Shown piece by piece: positions 17,606 through 27,125 of a stretch of DNA of 64,000 nt. Under the pieces are notes generated by a model, which worked only from the letters and a program-made list of their open reading frames with translations, was not told where the DNA came from and ran no database searches. The first letter of the stretch is position 1. Each line of letters opens with the position of its first letter. The stretch is taken from the NCBI GenBank assembly GCA_015654635.1, contig JAATGP010000035.1:1-64000 (forward strand), given 5' to 3'. Source of the stretch: Alphaproteobacteria bacterium. Its GTDB lineage: Bacteria; Pseudomonadota; Alphaproteobacteria; Micropepsales; Micropepsaceae. Both the position numbers and the translations under genes were made by a program.

Positions 17606-19113
17606 TCAGACGAACGCTCATCATCGCCTGGGCCGAATTCATCAAATACGTCACCCGGCGCGGCTTCATCATCTCGCTCTTCATGATGCCGGTGTTGCTG
17701 GCGGTCTCGATTGCGGTGCCCAGCTTCACCGCTGCCCATCCGCGCAGCAATGTGATGACCGTGGTGGATCTGGCCGGGGGCTATGATCAGGCGATTGCAG
17801 CCGCCGTTGCCCGCGACGGCGCCCGCGCCGCACTTAGCGCCCTCAGCGATTACGCCAGCAAGAATGCCGATCTGAAAGCGCTGCGCAAAACCGATCCCGG
17901 CCTTGCCCACATTCTGGCCTCGCCCGAGCGGCTGACTTCGATCAAAGCCTTCGCAGCGCGCGGCGGCTGGCAGCCCGCTTTTGAAAAGCTGGTCCTGAAA
18001 CCCGGCGCGCCGGCCTTCGATGTACCCAAAGCCGGCATCGTGCTGGTGCCGCCGCCGCCCGATCTGGTGGCGGCTTTCGCCAGCGGCAAAAGCGGGGTAG
18101 CGCTGAGTTATCTCGATGGCGATGTACCGGTGACCGCGGCGGGGCATTCGGCGCGGCTGTCCAGCATTGTCTTCATCCCAGGGGATTTCGCATCGGGCAG
18201 TGCGCACGAGGCTGAATATTGGAGCGACGATGCCGGGCAATCGCTGTTCTTTGTCCGCGGAGCTTTAACCGATGCTGTCCGGCTGAAGGTGAACCGCGCT
18301 TTGGTGGCGCCAGAGCTGCAAGCCCGCATCACCCTCGATGTCGAAGCCCCGCTCAAGGCGATTGATCCCAGCCGGGGCAAAGAACTCGCCTGGACCGACA
18401 GGCTGGCCCATCTGGTGCCGGTAGGGCTCGCCTTCCTGCTCTTCATCGTCGCTTTTTCCGATGCGGCCCTCTTGCTGCAAGGCGTGGTGGAGGAAAAATC
18501 CACCCGTATGATCGAAGTGCTGCTGTCCTGCGCTGGGCCGCATGAGATCATGACCGGCAAGCTGATTGGCGTTGTGGGCCTTGCCCTTGTCACCATTGGC
18601 GGCTGGGCGGTGATGTGTTTGGCGATGGCCATGGCGGTGTATGGCGATGCGCTGACCGTGATTGCAGCAGGGCTGGCGGCGCTTTTGCCCATGCTGCCGC
18701 TGGTCTTACTTTATTTTCTTTGCGGGCTTTTGATCTATGCCGCCATCTTCCTCGGCATTGGTGCTACCTCCGCCTCGCTGCCGGATGCCCAGGCGCTGAT
18801 GGGCCCGGCCACGATGATTATCATGCTGCCCAACATGCTGCTCGGAGCCATTATTCAGGACCCCAACGGGACGCTGGCTGAGGTGATTTCCTGGATTCCG
18901 ATCTACACGCCATTTTTCATGCTGGTGCGGCTGCCCTTCCATCCCTCCGCTTTCGAGCTGTGGGCGACGGCGATCCTGACCGTGGCGACCACGGTGCTCT
19001 TGATCCGCCAGATGGGCCGCGTTTTCGCCCGCCACGTCCTCTCCACCGAACGCCCGCCCAGCTTTGGCAGTTTGCTGCGGCAGATGGTGGGGCGCGGGAA
19101 GGCAAAAGCGTGA
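17602..19113 (+). CDS. ABC-2 type permease (NatB-like)
   Basis: Membrane partner of the preceding ATPase, 503 residues, co-translated through an ATGA overlap. One helix near the N-terminus (FIISLFMMPVLLAVSIAVPSF) is followed by a large extracytoplasmic region of about 220 residues, then about six helices from residue 265 on (VPVGLAFLLFIVAFSDAALL onward). EEKSTRMIEVLLSCAGPHEIMTGKL is the diagnostic ABC-2/NatB motif just after the second helix. This layout matches NatB exporters rather than importers. Substrate is not identifiable. Confidence 0.9.
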   Translation: MIRRTLIIAWAEFIKYVTRRGFIISLFMMPVLLAVSIAVPSFTAAHPRSNVMTVVDLAGGYDQAIAAAVARDGARAALSALSDYASKNADLKALRKTDPGLAHILASPERLTSIKAFAARGGWQPAFEKLVLKPGAPAFDVPKAGIVLVPPPPDLVAAFASGKSGVALSYLDGDVPVTAAGHSARLSSIVFIPGDFASGSAHEAEYWSDDAGQSLFFVRGALTDAVRLKVNRALVAPELQARITLDVEAPLKAIDPSRGKELAWTDRLAHLVPVGLAFLLFIVAFSDAALLLQGVVEEKSTRMIEVLLSCAGPHEIMTGKLIGVVGLALVTIGGWAVMCLAMAMAVYGDALTVIAAGLAALLPMLPLVLLYFLCGLLIYAAIFLGIGATSASLPDAQALMGPATMIIMLPNMLLGAIIQDPNGTLAEVISWIPIYTPFFMLVRLPFHPSAFELWATAILTVATTVLLIRQMGRVFARHVLSTERPPSFGSLLRQMVGRGKAKA

Positions 19114-19210
19114 TGAGGGCGTGCTGCGAGGCTCGCCGTCCCAGCAGCGATAGACCGTGTTAGGACTCAGCGCGGCTCATGCCTCGGCATGACGGGAGGC
19201 AGACTCAAAA

Positions 19211-19290
19211 ACCCGTCCTGCTGAGGGGGCCTGCGCGCACGGTTACTGTGGTGGATGCACAGAGTCCGGGCGCAGGCCCTCGAAGCACGG
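19211..19290. repeat. Palindromic extragenic element (REP-like)
   Basis: In the 190-bp gap between convergent genes, GAGGGGGCCTGCGC (19223-19236) is mirrored by GCGCAGGCCCTC (19270-19281), about 12 paired bases with one bulge and a 33-nt loop. The flanks GTCCTG...CGAAGCACGG resemble the ends of a dispersed palindromic element common between genes in alphaproteobacteria. It could also end transcription from both sides. Only one copy is seen in this window. Confidence 0.4.
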
Positions 19291-19303
19291 CTAAGGCGAT
19301 GTC

Positions 19304-20614
19304 TTAAACCGAGGCTTGCCGGCGCGGGCGCGCGTTGCTGCGAGGTTTGGCGGCACCGTCACGGCGCTGACCGCCGCCGTTATTGTCGCGCGGCTTGCCA
19401 GCGGCGCTGTGATCGCGCGGCTTGCTGAAGGAGGGGCGCTTCTTGTTGGCGTAGTTGCGCTCGGGCTTGGGTGCATCCGGCGCGGCTTCGCCCTGCATGA
19501 TTTTCAGCGGGCTCTTGGTCAGCCGTTCGATGTCGCGCAAGAAAGCATTCTCGCTGGCATCGCAGAAAGAGATGGCGATGCCCGAGGTTCCGGCGCGCGC
19601 CGTGCGGCCGATGCGATGGACATAGCTTTCCGCCTCATTGGGCAGCTCGAAATTGATCACATGGCTGATCTCATCGATGTCGATACCGCGCGCGGCGATA
19701 TCGGTAGCGACCAGCACGCGTACGTCTCCAGCCTTGAAGCGGGTCAGGGCACGCTGGCGGGCACCTTGGCTTTTGTTGCCATGGATGGCGTCCGCCGGAA
19801 TGCGGTTCTTGTCGAGGAATTCGGCGATGCGATTGGCGACATGCTTGGTGCGGGTAAAGACCAGCACGCGCTCATAGGCTTTGTCCTGCAATAGGCTGAG
19901 GAGCAGCGTGCGCTTGTCGGCGGCGGGGACATAGCAGACGCGCTGATCGATATTCTCGGCGGTGCGTTTGGGCGGCGACAGGTCAATGCGCGCCGGCTGA
20001 TGCAGGATGAAGCGGCTCAGCTCTTCCACATCGGCCGGCATGGTGGCGGAAAACAGCATGGAATGGCGCTTTTTCGGCAGGGCAGCGACGATCTTGCGGA
20101 TATCGCGGATGAAGCCCATGTCGAGCATGCGGTCGCCTTCATCGAGGATGAGGTGGCTCACGGTGTCGAGCTTCACGGTGCCTTGGTTGACATGATCGAG
20201 CAGGCGTCCCGGTGTCGCCACCAGGATATCGACGCCCGAGGACATGGCTTTGACCTGGGCGCCTTGGCTGACGCCGCCGACAATGACGGTGGATTTCAGA
20301 TGCAGATGGCGGCCATAAACCCGCACGCTGTCGTGAATCTGGATCGCCAGCTCGCGTGTCGGCGCCAAGATCAGCGCCCGCACGGAGCGCGACTTGCGCA
20401 GCTCATGCCCGGTCAAAAGCTTCATCATCACCGGCAAAGTGAAGGCGGCGGTCTTGCCGGTGCCGGTCTGCGCTAGGGCGAGAAGATCGCGGCCCGCCAT
20501 CAATTCCGGAATGGCGGCTTTTTGAATGGGGGTGGGGGTCACATAGCCCGCTTCGGTCAGCGCGCGCACCATCGGCTCGGCAATGCCAAGGCTCTCAAAC
20601 GTAATATCAGTCAC
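19304..20614 (-). CDS. DEAD-box RNA helicase (RhlE-like)
   Basis: ATP-dependent RNA helicase for ribosome assembly and RNA turnover, 436 residues. Motifs in order: Q motif ([14 protein letters not shown]...PTPIQ), I AQTGTGKT, Ia [11 protein letters not shown] (DEAD position) [45 protein letters not shown]. Motif II reads DEGD, not DEAD, a rare substitution of the third residue. The C-terminal tail (about 375-436) is basic, rich in Arg, Asn and Lys, as in RhlE. A GTG start at 20614 is preferred because AGGA lies 6 bases upstream; the TTG at 20620 is less likely. The 20621-20936 gap upstream shows no gene. Confidence 0.9.
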   Translation of the reverse strand: MTDITFESLGIAEPMVRALTEAGYVTPTPIQKAAIPELMAGRDLLALAQTGTGKTAAFTLPVMMKLLTGHELRKSRSVRALILAPTRELAIQIHDSVRVYGRHLHLKSTVIVGGVSQGAQVKAMSSGVDILVATPGRLLDHVNQGTVKLDTVSHLILDEGDRMLDMGFIRDIRKIVAALPKKRHSMLFSATMPADVEELSRFILHQPARIDLSPPKRTAENIDQRVCYVPAADKRTLLLSLLQDKAYERVLVFTRTKHVANRIAEFLDKNRIPADAIHGNKSQGARQRALTRFKAGDVRVLVATDIAARGIDIDEISHVINFELPNEAESYVHRIGRTARAGTSGIAISFCDASENAFLRDIERLTKSPLKIMQGEAAPDAPKPERNYANKKRPSFSKPRDHSAAGKPRDNNGGGQRRDGAAKPRSNARPRRQASV

Positions 20615-20936
20615 AAACAATCCTAAATACGCCTGGATAACGGGCGGCCATCATCAGCACGCGCGTGGTTCAGCGTTGTTGCCGCGTCCCATGCACGAGT
20701 GGATGAACGGAAAGGTTCAAAGAAAATCCCGCGTGGAGGCCAGACGGCCATCGTGCACCCGCGGGATGACAGGGCTGTACAGGCAAAGCGGTAAAGAAGT
20801 CAAGCTTTAGGGCTGAACACGTCCTTCAGGCGGGCCGGTCAAGAAAAGATATTGATGCTTTTGGGGGGCTTTGACAGAGTTCAAGGCGGTGGTGGCGGAA
20901 CAGTTACGGCATGCATTCTTCAGCCTTTATCGATGA

Positions 20937-21572
20937 CGCGGGCCGGTCGAACGCCTGCTCGCTGCGATGGATGCTGACCGCTTGCGTTACGAACCGGGAG
21001 ACGGTTGGGCGTATTCCAATATCGGCTACCTCAAAGTTGCGGGCTTGGTTGCGAAGGTGGCGGGCCAGCCGTTAGCCGAGGCCCTGAAACTGCTCGTGTT
21101 TGCACCCGTCGGAGCAACGACTGCGCGATTGGCATTGACACCGGCCGATTTGGTCGGCGCCCAAATGGGCCTCGCCCGCGATTATCATCCCGGCTGGGTG
21201 TACCATGGGCTGATCATTGGAACGGCCGCAGATGCGGCACGCATATTAAGAGCGCTGGTGACGGGCCAGCTCCTTCGCCCCGAAACTTGGGCGAAAATGC
21301 GCGAGGGTCGTGCACTGCCAGAGCATCGCAGTGCGATCTGCGCGGATCCGGCCTACGGGCTGGGGTTGATGTTATGGGCGAGCAGTCCTCTGGATCACCC
21401 GATGGGGCATAGCGGCGCCGGTCCAGGCAGCAAAATCGCGGTCTATGCCAAAGGCAACAAGGTCGGTGCCGTTTGGCTGACGGCGCCTTCCGAGCAAGCC
21501 GCCGAGACGCAGGTTTTTCGCCTGCTGGAGAAAAACGGCTTTGAAGAGACGTCCGATCCTGCGCCGATGTGA
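20937..21572 (+). pseudogene. 5'-truncated class C beta-lactamase-family serine hydrolase
   Basis: The open frame encodes only the C-terminal half (about 210 residues) of a beta-lactamase/penicillin-binding-protein-like hydrolase. It starts in family sequence (GPVERLLAAMDADRLRYEPG) right after an in-frame TGA at 20934-20936. The YxN motif is present as YSNIGY and the KTG-equivalent as HSGAGPGS. The N-terminal domain with the SxxK nucleophile is missing. Upstream in the same frame the translation LTEFKAVVAEQLRHAFFSLYR may be a decayed part of the gene, but I cannot prove that. A reinitiated fragment from ATG 20967 could be made but would lack the active serine. Confidence 0.75.
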
Positions 21573-21725
21573 TGCTGGGGGGATGGCCCAACATGAAATC
21601 TCCGCAAGCCACCTTGAAGGATGCGCGATGCACCCCCACATCTAAAACGCTGTAGTTCCGTGGTCAGTCGCCCGCTGGGAGGTCTTTTTCCTGGCGGGCG
21701 ATGTTTTTTGAGGATTTGGGCCAAC

Positions 21726-21752
21726 AAAAAGGCCGCCCAGACGGACGGCCTC
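21726..21752 (-). terminator. Rho-independent terminator of rpsU
   Basis: On the minus strand GGCCGTCCGTCTGGGCGGCC folds into a GC-rich hairpin followed directly by TTTTTG. It lies 25 bp after the rpsU stop, the right place and orientation. Confidence 0.8.
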
Positions 21753-21776
21753 TACACTGCTCAAAGAATGGGGCAC

Positions 21777-21989
21777 TTATTTCGGCAGCAAACCTTCGCG
21801 CTGCATGCGCTTGCGCTGCAGCTTGCGATAGCGGCGGATCGCTTCGGCGCGTTCGCGGGCCCGCTTCTCGCTCGGCTTTTCGTAGTGGCCCCGCAGCTTC
21901 ATTTCGCGGAAGATGCCTTCACGCTGCATCTTCTTTTTCAGCGCTTTCAGCGCTTGATCGATATTGTTGTCGCGAACGATGATCTGCAA
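21777..21989 (-). CDS. rpsU: Small ribosomal subunit protein bS21
   Basis: Ribosomal protein of the 30S subunit involved in mRNA binding, 70 residues. The sequence starts [19 protein letters not shown] and continues with the family core [23 protein letters not shown] and a basic tail ([15 protein letters not shown]). An AGGAG Shine-Dalgarno lies upstream. It is monocistronic, with its own hairpin terminator. Confidence 0.97.
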   Translation of the reverse strand: MQIIVRDNNIDQALKALKKKMQREGIFREMKLRGHYEKPSEKRARERAEAIRRYRKLQRKRMQREGLLPK

Positions 21990-22200
21990 AGTCTAACTCC
22001 TGAAGCCGTTTCTTTGAGGGGCGGCTAGATAACAGAAGGGTTGCCCTGAGTCCACATTTACCCTTGCAAAACGCCGGCACAATCGCACGGCTCCAGCGGG
22101 GCGAAGTGGCGCGGGGGCCAAGATCATGGCTAGACTGGTGCGGGGAACCGCTTTGGGTCCGCAAATATCTCCGTAAGCATATGAAACATATAGTGAAAAT

Positions 22201-22743
22201 ATGGCTATCTTGAAAATCGCCCGGATGGGCCACCCGGTTCTCCTGCGCAAGGCCGAACCGGTCGCCGACCCCACGGCCCCCGAAATTCACCGCCTTGTGG
22301 CCGATATGTTCGAGACCATGGTGGATGCCAACGGTGCCGGTCTTGCCGCGCCGCAGGTGCATGTGCCCTTGCGCGTGGTGGTGTTTCAGGCCCCCGCCGA
22401 CCGCAGCGATTCCCTTACCGAGGAGGAGCGCCACGACCACACCGCCCCCCTCACCGTGCTGATCAATCCCGAAATCGAAATTCTGGGGCCGGAGCGCGAA
22501 GCCGGCTGGGAAGGCTGCCTCTCGGTGCCGGGCCTGCGCGGGTTGGTGGAGCGTTTTGCCCATATCCGTTACCGCGGCGTCGATCACGAAGGCCATGCCA
22601 TCGACCGCATCGCCAGGGGCTTTCACGCCCGCGTGGTGCAGCACGAATGCGATCATTTGGATGGCTTTCTCTATCCCCAGCGGATGAGCGATCTCAAACA
22701 GCTCATTTTTGAAAGCGAAGCCCGCCACTGGGCCAAGGACTGA
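22201..22743 (+). CDS. def: Peptide deformylase
   Basis: Metalloenzyme that removes the N-formyl group from new proteins, 180 residues. The three family motifs are intact: GAGLAAPQV (GxGLAAxQ), EGCLSVPG with the metal-binding Cys, and QHECDHLDG with the HExxH metal ligands and catalytic Glu. Start 22201 (MAILKIARMGHPVLLRKAEPV) is the family N-terminus. It is not next to fmt as in many genomes and stands alone. The upstream region is unusually AT-rich (about 22160-22200), probably the promoter. Confidence 0.96.
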   Translation: MAILKIARMGHPVLLRKAEPVADPTAPEIHRLVADMFETMVDANGAGLAAPQVHVPLRVVVFQAPADRSDSLTEEERHDHTAPLTVLINPEIEILGPEREAGWEGCLSVPGLRGLVERFAHIRYRGVDHEGHAIDRIARGFHARVVQHECDHLDGFLYPQRMSDLKQLIFESEARHWAKD

Positions 22744-22837
22744 CCTGCGACAGGTGCGGCGCTGCTCTGCTCTGCCATCTTCTTGCCTCAATCTATGCCG
22801 GGGCGCACAATCTGTCTTGCTTTTAAGGGAGGCTGAT

Positions 22838-23449
22838 ATGCGCGTTGTTCAAACGTGTCTCTGTCTCGCCGCGTCGGCGCTGGTTATGGTTCCCAGCGCA
22901 ATGGCCCGGCAGCTGGCAGTCGTTAAAGTATCCTCACAAGGTGTTGCCTGCGTTTTTGCCCCGAATTGTGCGGTAAGTCCCACCGATACGATGTCCTACT
23001 TCAAGATGTTCGGGGACGGGGGCAATGGCCGCGTTTTGGTTCGCACCTATCCCGGCCAGCCGGGAACCAAGGCCGCGGGCCTCACCGGCTATTCCTTCAA
23101 TATCGACATGCGCGGGGCGACGACGCTCGGTATGCCCAATTGCGTGGAAAAGCTGGTGCTGGATGTGGGGCCGCTGGCGTCCATCGATTACGCCGGTAAG
23201 GCCGAAGTCTTTGTCGTGAACGGCGCGGCTGGCACGGCGGTTTCTTCGGTCAGCCAAACGGGCAGCAAGATCAGCTTTTCCTTTGCCAAAGCGATTTGCC
23301 CGGGCAGCACTGCCGCCTCTCAAAGCCTCTATTTTGGCTTCGCCGCCAAAAATGTCCCCGTCTGGGGCAGGGGCCAGGTGACCGGCTCTCTGCAAGGCGC
23401 GGCCGATCTCGACGTCCGTGTTCCCAAGCATACGGGCCCGGATAGCTGA
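22838..23449 (+). CDS. Secreted protein of unknown function
   Basis: A 203-residue exported protein. ATG 22838 begins a signal peptide (VVQTCLCLAASALVMVPSAMA) and has AGGGAGG upstream; the longer frame is rejected for lacking both. The mature part has four Cys (two in VACVFAPNCAVS, later MPNCVEKL and AICPGST), suggesting disulfides, and a beta-rich composition (GYSFNIDMRGATTLG, SSVSQTGSKISFSFAKAICPG). No family recognised. Confidence 0.7.
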   Translation: MRVVQTCLCLAASALVMVPSAMARQLAVVKVSSQGVACVFAPNCAVSPTDTMSYFKMFGDGGNGRVLVRTYPGQPGTKAAGLTGYSFNIDMRGATTLGMPNCVEKLVLDVGPLASIDYAGKAEVFVVNGAAGTAVSSVSQTGSKISFSFAKAICPGSTAASQSLYFGFAAKNVPVWGRGQVTGSLQGAADLDVRVPKHTGPDS

Positions 23450-23516
23450 TGCGTTGAGGCTTGGACTTTTGCGAGGCGGGCACCGATAATCGGCTGCCCG
23501 CTTGGCAGGAGTTTGC

Positions 23517-24104
23517 GTGACCGAGAGTGAAACGAAGCGCGCCGTCTTGGCTGGCGTTTTGGCGCGTGCGGGGCAGGAAGGCTTCACGCCCCCCTTGCTG
23601 GTATCGATAACGCACCATGAGGTCTTCGCCGGCATCGGCGAACTCATTGCCTTCTGGTCGGCCGAGATCGATGCCGAACTGGAACAGCGCCTGCAAGGGA
23701 TGGCGCTTGGCACCTTGCCGGTGCGGCTCCGCATCCGTTTGGGGGTACTGACCCGCCTTGCCATCGTGGGGCCGCATAAAGACGCAGCCCGCAAGGCCGC
23801 GGTGCTGCCGCAGCATCTGGGGCAGAGTGCCGAAAGTCTCTGGCATAGCGCCGATATCCTTTGGCGGGCCGCGGGCGACAGCGCAACGGATCTGAATTTC
23901 TACACCAAACGCGCGATTTTGGCGGCGGTACTCTCGTCCACCACGGTGGCCTGGTTCGGCGACGACAGCCCCGATGAGCGGCACACTGCCGCTTTCCTCG
24001 ATGCCCGCATCGACAATGTTCTGGCTTATGAGAAGCTGAAGGCGCGCTTCAAACAAGCCTTCTCCACCCCTCCCTCACAGCCCCACTCAGGAAATGCGTC
24101 ATGA
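23517..24104 (+). CDS. COQ9 family protein (ubiquinone biosynthesis)
   Basis: A 195-residue protein matching COQ9, a TetR-like lipid-binding fold that helps deliver quinone intermediates to hydroxylases. Diagnostic C-terminal sequence is LWHSADILWRAAGDSATDLNFYTKRAILAAVLSSTTVAWFGDDSPDE, followed by FLDARIDNVLAYEK. The GTG start at 23517 is chosen for AGGAG 5 bases upstream. The stop overlaps the first cupin gene (ATGA), so the two are translationally linked, although no functional tie is known. Confidence 0.88.
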   Translation: MTESETKRAVLAGVLARAGQEGFTPPLLVSITHHEVFAGIGELIAFWSAEIDAELEQRLQGMALGTLPVRLRIRLGVLTRLAIVGPHKDAARKAAVLPQHLGQSAESLWHSADILWRAAGDSATDLNFYTKRAILAAVLSSTTVAWFGDDSPDERHTAAFLDARIDNVLAYEKLKARFKQAFSTPPSQPHSGNAS

Positions 24105-24541
24105 CGAAAACGTGTCTTGCAGGAATGGCGGTGCTCGCCATTGTTACCGGTATCGCAAATGCGGAGAATCCCGTGCTCCCCACCCTCGACCATGCCAAAG
24201 TATTCAAACTGGCCGAAGCGCCGGGGCGCAAATTCGCCAATGGCGGCGGCGCGCGCGATCTTATTCTCGGCACGTTGAAGACCGGCGAAGCGGTGCGGGT
24301 GCATGAATCGATGCAGCCCGAAGGGGCCGAGCCCAATGCGGCCCATGCCATTGACCACTCCGAATTCATCATCGTTGGCGAAGGCACTCTGGCCTTTATC
24401 CATGACGGCATCACCGAAACCGCTGGTCCCGGCGATGTGCTCTACGTCGCCCAAGGCACGATGCATCAGGTGAAGAATATCGGACCTGGCCCGATCAAAT
24501 ACGCCATCGTCTCCATCGGCGGCGACATCAAGCCCCAATAA
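24101..24541 (+). CDS. Secreted cupin-domain protein A
   Basis: A 146-residue exported protein with a signal peptide (MTKTCLAGMAVLAIVTGIANA) and one cupin barrel. It is paralogous to the next gene: both share K(V)(F/L)K-(L/Y)A(E/D)-R-KF-NGG near the start and GPGD plus H(Q/G)(V/L)KN(I/V)G at the end. The metal motif is changed: where the paralogue has HKHPNTE, this one reads HAIDHSE, so the second His is Ile and a His occurs two residues later. Binding may therefore differ. It overlaps COQ9 by 4 bp. Confidence 0.85.
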   Translation: MTKTCLAGMAVLAIVTGIANAENPVLPTLDHAKVFKLAEAPGRKFANGGGARDLILGTLKTGEAVRVHESMQPEGAEPNAAHAIDHSEFIIVGEGTLAFIHDGITETAGPGDVLYVAQGTMHQVKNIGPGPIKYAIVSIGGDIKPQ

Positions 24542-24575
24542 AACAAACCAAAACGAAATCCCCGGGAGAACAACC

Positions 24576-25034
24576 ATGGAAACCCTCGACCGCCGCAGTC
24601 TTTTTGCCGCGATGGGCGCGCTTGCCGCACTCGGCAGCGTGGCCGAAGCCGCCCCGGAAGCAGCCGGTGCCACGCTGTCGCAAAGCAAAGTGCTCAAATA
24701 CGCCGATCTGCCGCTGCGCAAATTCCCCAATGGCGGCGAGCAGCGCCGCGTAATGGTCGGCACCTTGCCCACGGGCGAGTTCATCGAAATTCACGAGACC
24801 CTGCTGCCGGCTGGCGAGATGCCCCATCCCCCGCACAAGCATCCCAATACCGAAATCCTCTTCATCCAGACCGGCAACGTCGAATACATCGACGACGATG
24901 GCTCGCGCATTCCCGCCGGTCCTGGCGACATCGTTTTCACCGCCTCCAACAAAACCCACGGACTGAAAAACGTCGGCACCACGCCGTCGACTTACATCGT
25001 GGTGTCGGTCTCGAAACAGCTGGCCGAAGGCTAA
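24576..25034 (+). CDS. Secreted cupin-domain protein B (Tat substrate)
   Basis: A 152-residue single-cupin protein with a twin-arginine signal (METLDRRSLFAAMGALAALGSVAEA), so it is likely exported folded with its metal. The cupin metal motif 1 is complete (HPPHKHPNTEILFIQTG, HxHxxxE), and motif 2 GPGDIVF...THGLKNVG supplies the last His. It lies 34 bp after its paralogue, pointing to tandem duplication. The substrate is not known; such proteins are often annotated only as cupins. Confidence 0.87.
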   Translation: METLDRRSLFAAMGALAALGSVAEAAPEAAGATLSQSKVLKYADLPLRKFPNGGEQRRVMVGTLPTGEFIEIHETLLPAGEMPHPPHKHPNTEILFIQTGNVEYIDDDGSRIPAGPGDIVFTASNKTHGLKNVGTTPSTYIVVSVSKQLAEG

Positions 25035-25392
25035 GAACCTTTTACCCGTTTGGTGGGCCGGTGCAGGCACTGTCTGGACCGGCCTCGCGGGCGCTTTTCT
25101 CCCTTGAACGCAGCCACGCCGCTCCCCATTTTTTGTGGGCTGTTTGACATTGTGGGTTTGACGGCGCCATCGGCTTGGCGCAAAGGCGGAGCGTTGGTCC
25201 GCCTGAGGAAAAAATAAAAGCATCAAAACAATGACCGTGCCGGGGAAATCAACCTTGGGCAATTTGCGATCCCAGGAGCATCCAGGCTGGGGGAACGCGC
25301 CCCCTCCCCCCCGGGGCTGGGCGGGAAAAGCGACAAACAATGATCAAGGCTTTGGGGTTCGGCCAAAAGGAGCCACCAAGGCTAGACTCGCT
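25035..25392. other. Intergenic region between convergent cupin and ggt genes
   Basis: About 358 bp with no supported gene. It contains short GC-rich imperfect hairpins (around 25055-25090) that may end transcription. Open frames across it have no recognisable product. Confidence 0.5.
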
Positions 25393-27081
25393 CTAATCCC
25401 CAATCGCCACGCCTTCGCGCCTGGGATCGGCGGCGCCGATATAGCCGCCCTTCACGCGCTCCACGATATGCAGCCCGCTGGTCTCGACGCTGGCGGCGCG
25501 GACCTCATAACCCATCACGGTCAGCTGCGGCGCCAGGGTGGCAAGGCTGGTGTCTTTCTCCAATTGCAGCGGTCCGCCTGCCATCACGAAATGGGGCAGG
25601 GCGACGGCATGGGCCGGATCAAGCCCGCCATCCAGCATGGCGAGCAAGGTCTCCGCCACATAAGGGATGATGGCCGGTCCCCCCGGTGAGCCGATCGCCA
25701 TCAGGAAGGTACCGTTCTTATCGAAGACGATGGAGGGTGCCATCGAACTCATCGGCCGTTTGCCCGCGGCCGGGGCATTGGCCACCCTTTTCCCATCGCG
25801 TTCGGGGATAAAGGAAAAGTCCGTCAACTGGTTGTTGAGAATGAAGCCTTTGGCCATCATTTGCGAGCCCAGCACGCTTTCCACCGTGGTGGTCATCGAA
25901 ACGGTTTGGCCGCGGTCATCGACGATGGACATATGGCTGGTGCCCGCGATTTCTTGGCTCGGCGCGGGGGCGAAGCGGGCGTGCAGTTGGGGCGGCGTGC
26001 CGGGCTCCACCGGGCCGCTGTCGCGGCTGGCATCGATCAGGGCGCCGCGGCCCTTCAGATAGCTGCGATTGAGCAGCCCCGTCACCGGCACGCGCACAAA
26101 GGCCGGATCGCCGAGATAAAAGTTGCGGTCGGCATAAGCGAGGCGGCTGGCTTGCGCGAAAAGATGCACCTCGCTCAGCGAGCCGGGCGCCAGTTCTGCA
26201 GGTGTGTAGCGTTCCAGCAGGGCGAGGATCTGAAGCACAGTCACCCCACCGGAGCTGGGCGGCGCCATGGAGCAGATTTTGTAAGCGCGGTAGCTGCCGC
26301 AGATGGGCTTGCGCTCGATCGCGTGATAAGCGGCCAGGTCTTGCAAGGTCATGCCGCCTTGCTGCACCGGCGCATGCTGCACCTTGTCGGCAATCGCCGC
26401 CGCAATGGCGCCGCGATAGAAGGCTTTGGCACCGCCCTTGGCGAGAAGGCGGAAGGTGGCGGCCAGTTCCGGATTCTTCAGCTTGTCGCCGGCCTTGACC
26501 AGCGAGCCATCGGGCTTGCTGAACATGCGCTTGATATCAGGCATGGCCGCCACTTGCGGATAGGCTTTGAGAAGGTTGGCAAGCTTCTTGGTCACCGGCA
26601 CGCCGTCCTCGGCCAGTTTGATGGCGGGCTCAAACAAAACGGCCCAGGGCAGCTTGCCGTATTTCTTATGGGCCTGTTCCAGCATGGCGACGAGGCCGGG
26701 CACACCGACCGACAGCCCGCCCGGTATGGCGTCCCCGTGGTCCCGGGGCTGGCCCGCAGTGTCGAGGAACATCTCGGGCCTGGCCGATTTCGGGGCCGTC
26801 TCGCGCCCGTCAAAGCTGGTCAGGGTCTTGGTCGCGGGATTCCACAGCAGCATGAAGGCACCGCCGCCGATGCCGGAGGATTCGGGTTCGACCAGCGTCA
26901 GCACCATCTGGGTGGCAATTGCGGCATCCACCGCCGAGCCGCCTTTGCGTAGCATCGCCAGACCCGCCTGCGCCGCGTAGGGATTGGCCGCCGCAATCAT
27001 ATGGTGCTGGGCAAGGGCCTCTGCCCGGCCCGCCGGCGCCAGAGTCAAAACGGCGATAAGCACAGCCAAAATGCGTTTCAT
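25393..27081 (-). CDS. ggt: Gamma-glutamyltransferase, secreted
   Basis: Periplasmic Ntn-hydrolase that cleaves or transfers gamma-glutamyl groups, mainly from glutathione, 562 residues. It has a signal peptide (MKRILAVLIAVLTLAPAGRAEA), the large-subunit start HHMIAAANPYAAQAGLAMLRKGGSAVDAAIA, and the Arg of FDGRETAP that binds the gamma-glutamyl carboxylate. The autoprocessing site and catalytic Thr lie in GTSHMSIVD, followed by the small subunit with NNQLTDFS and RPMSSMAPSIV, the oxyanion segment. It diverges from a P1 peptidase gene with 44 bp between starts. Confidence 0.95.
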   Translation of the reverse strand: MKRILAVLIAVLTLAPAGRAEALAQHHMIAAANPYAAQAGLAMLRKGGSAVDAAIATQMVLTLVEPESSGIGGGAFMLLWNPATKTLTSFDGRETAPKSARPEMFLDTAGQPRDHGDAIPGGLSVGVPGLVAMLEQAHKKYGKLPWAVLFEPAIKLAEDGVPVTKKLANLLKAYPQVAAMPDIKRMFSKPDGSLVKAGDKLKNPELAATFRLLAKGGAKAFYRGAIAAAIADKVQHAPVQQGGMTLQDLAAYHAIERKPICGSYRAYKICSMAPPSSGGVTVLQILALLERYTPAELAPGSLSEVHLFAQASRLAYADRNFYLGDPAFVRVPVTGLLNRSYLKGRGALIDASRDSGPVEPGTPPQLHARFAPAPSQEIAGTSHMSIVDDRGQTVSMTTTVESVLGSQMMAKGFILNNQLTDFSFIPERDGKRVANAPAAGKRPMSSMAPSIVFDKNGTFLMAIGSPGGPAIIPYVAETLLAMLDGGLDPAHAVALPHFVMAGGPLQLEKDTSLATLAPQLTVMGYEVRAASVETSGLHIVERVKGGYIGAADPRREGVAIGD

Positions 27082-27125
27082 GCCAACTCTTTCAGAGAAC
27101 CCTTCAAGGGATTAGCTTCAAGGCC

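Noticed and set aside
25861..26952. 363-codon open frame opposite ggt
   Set aside because: Antisense shadow of the gamma-glutamyltransferase gene.
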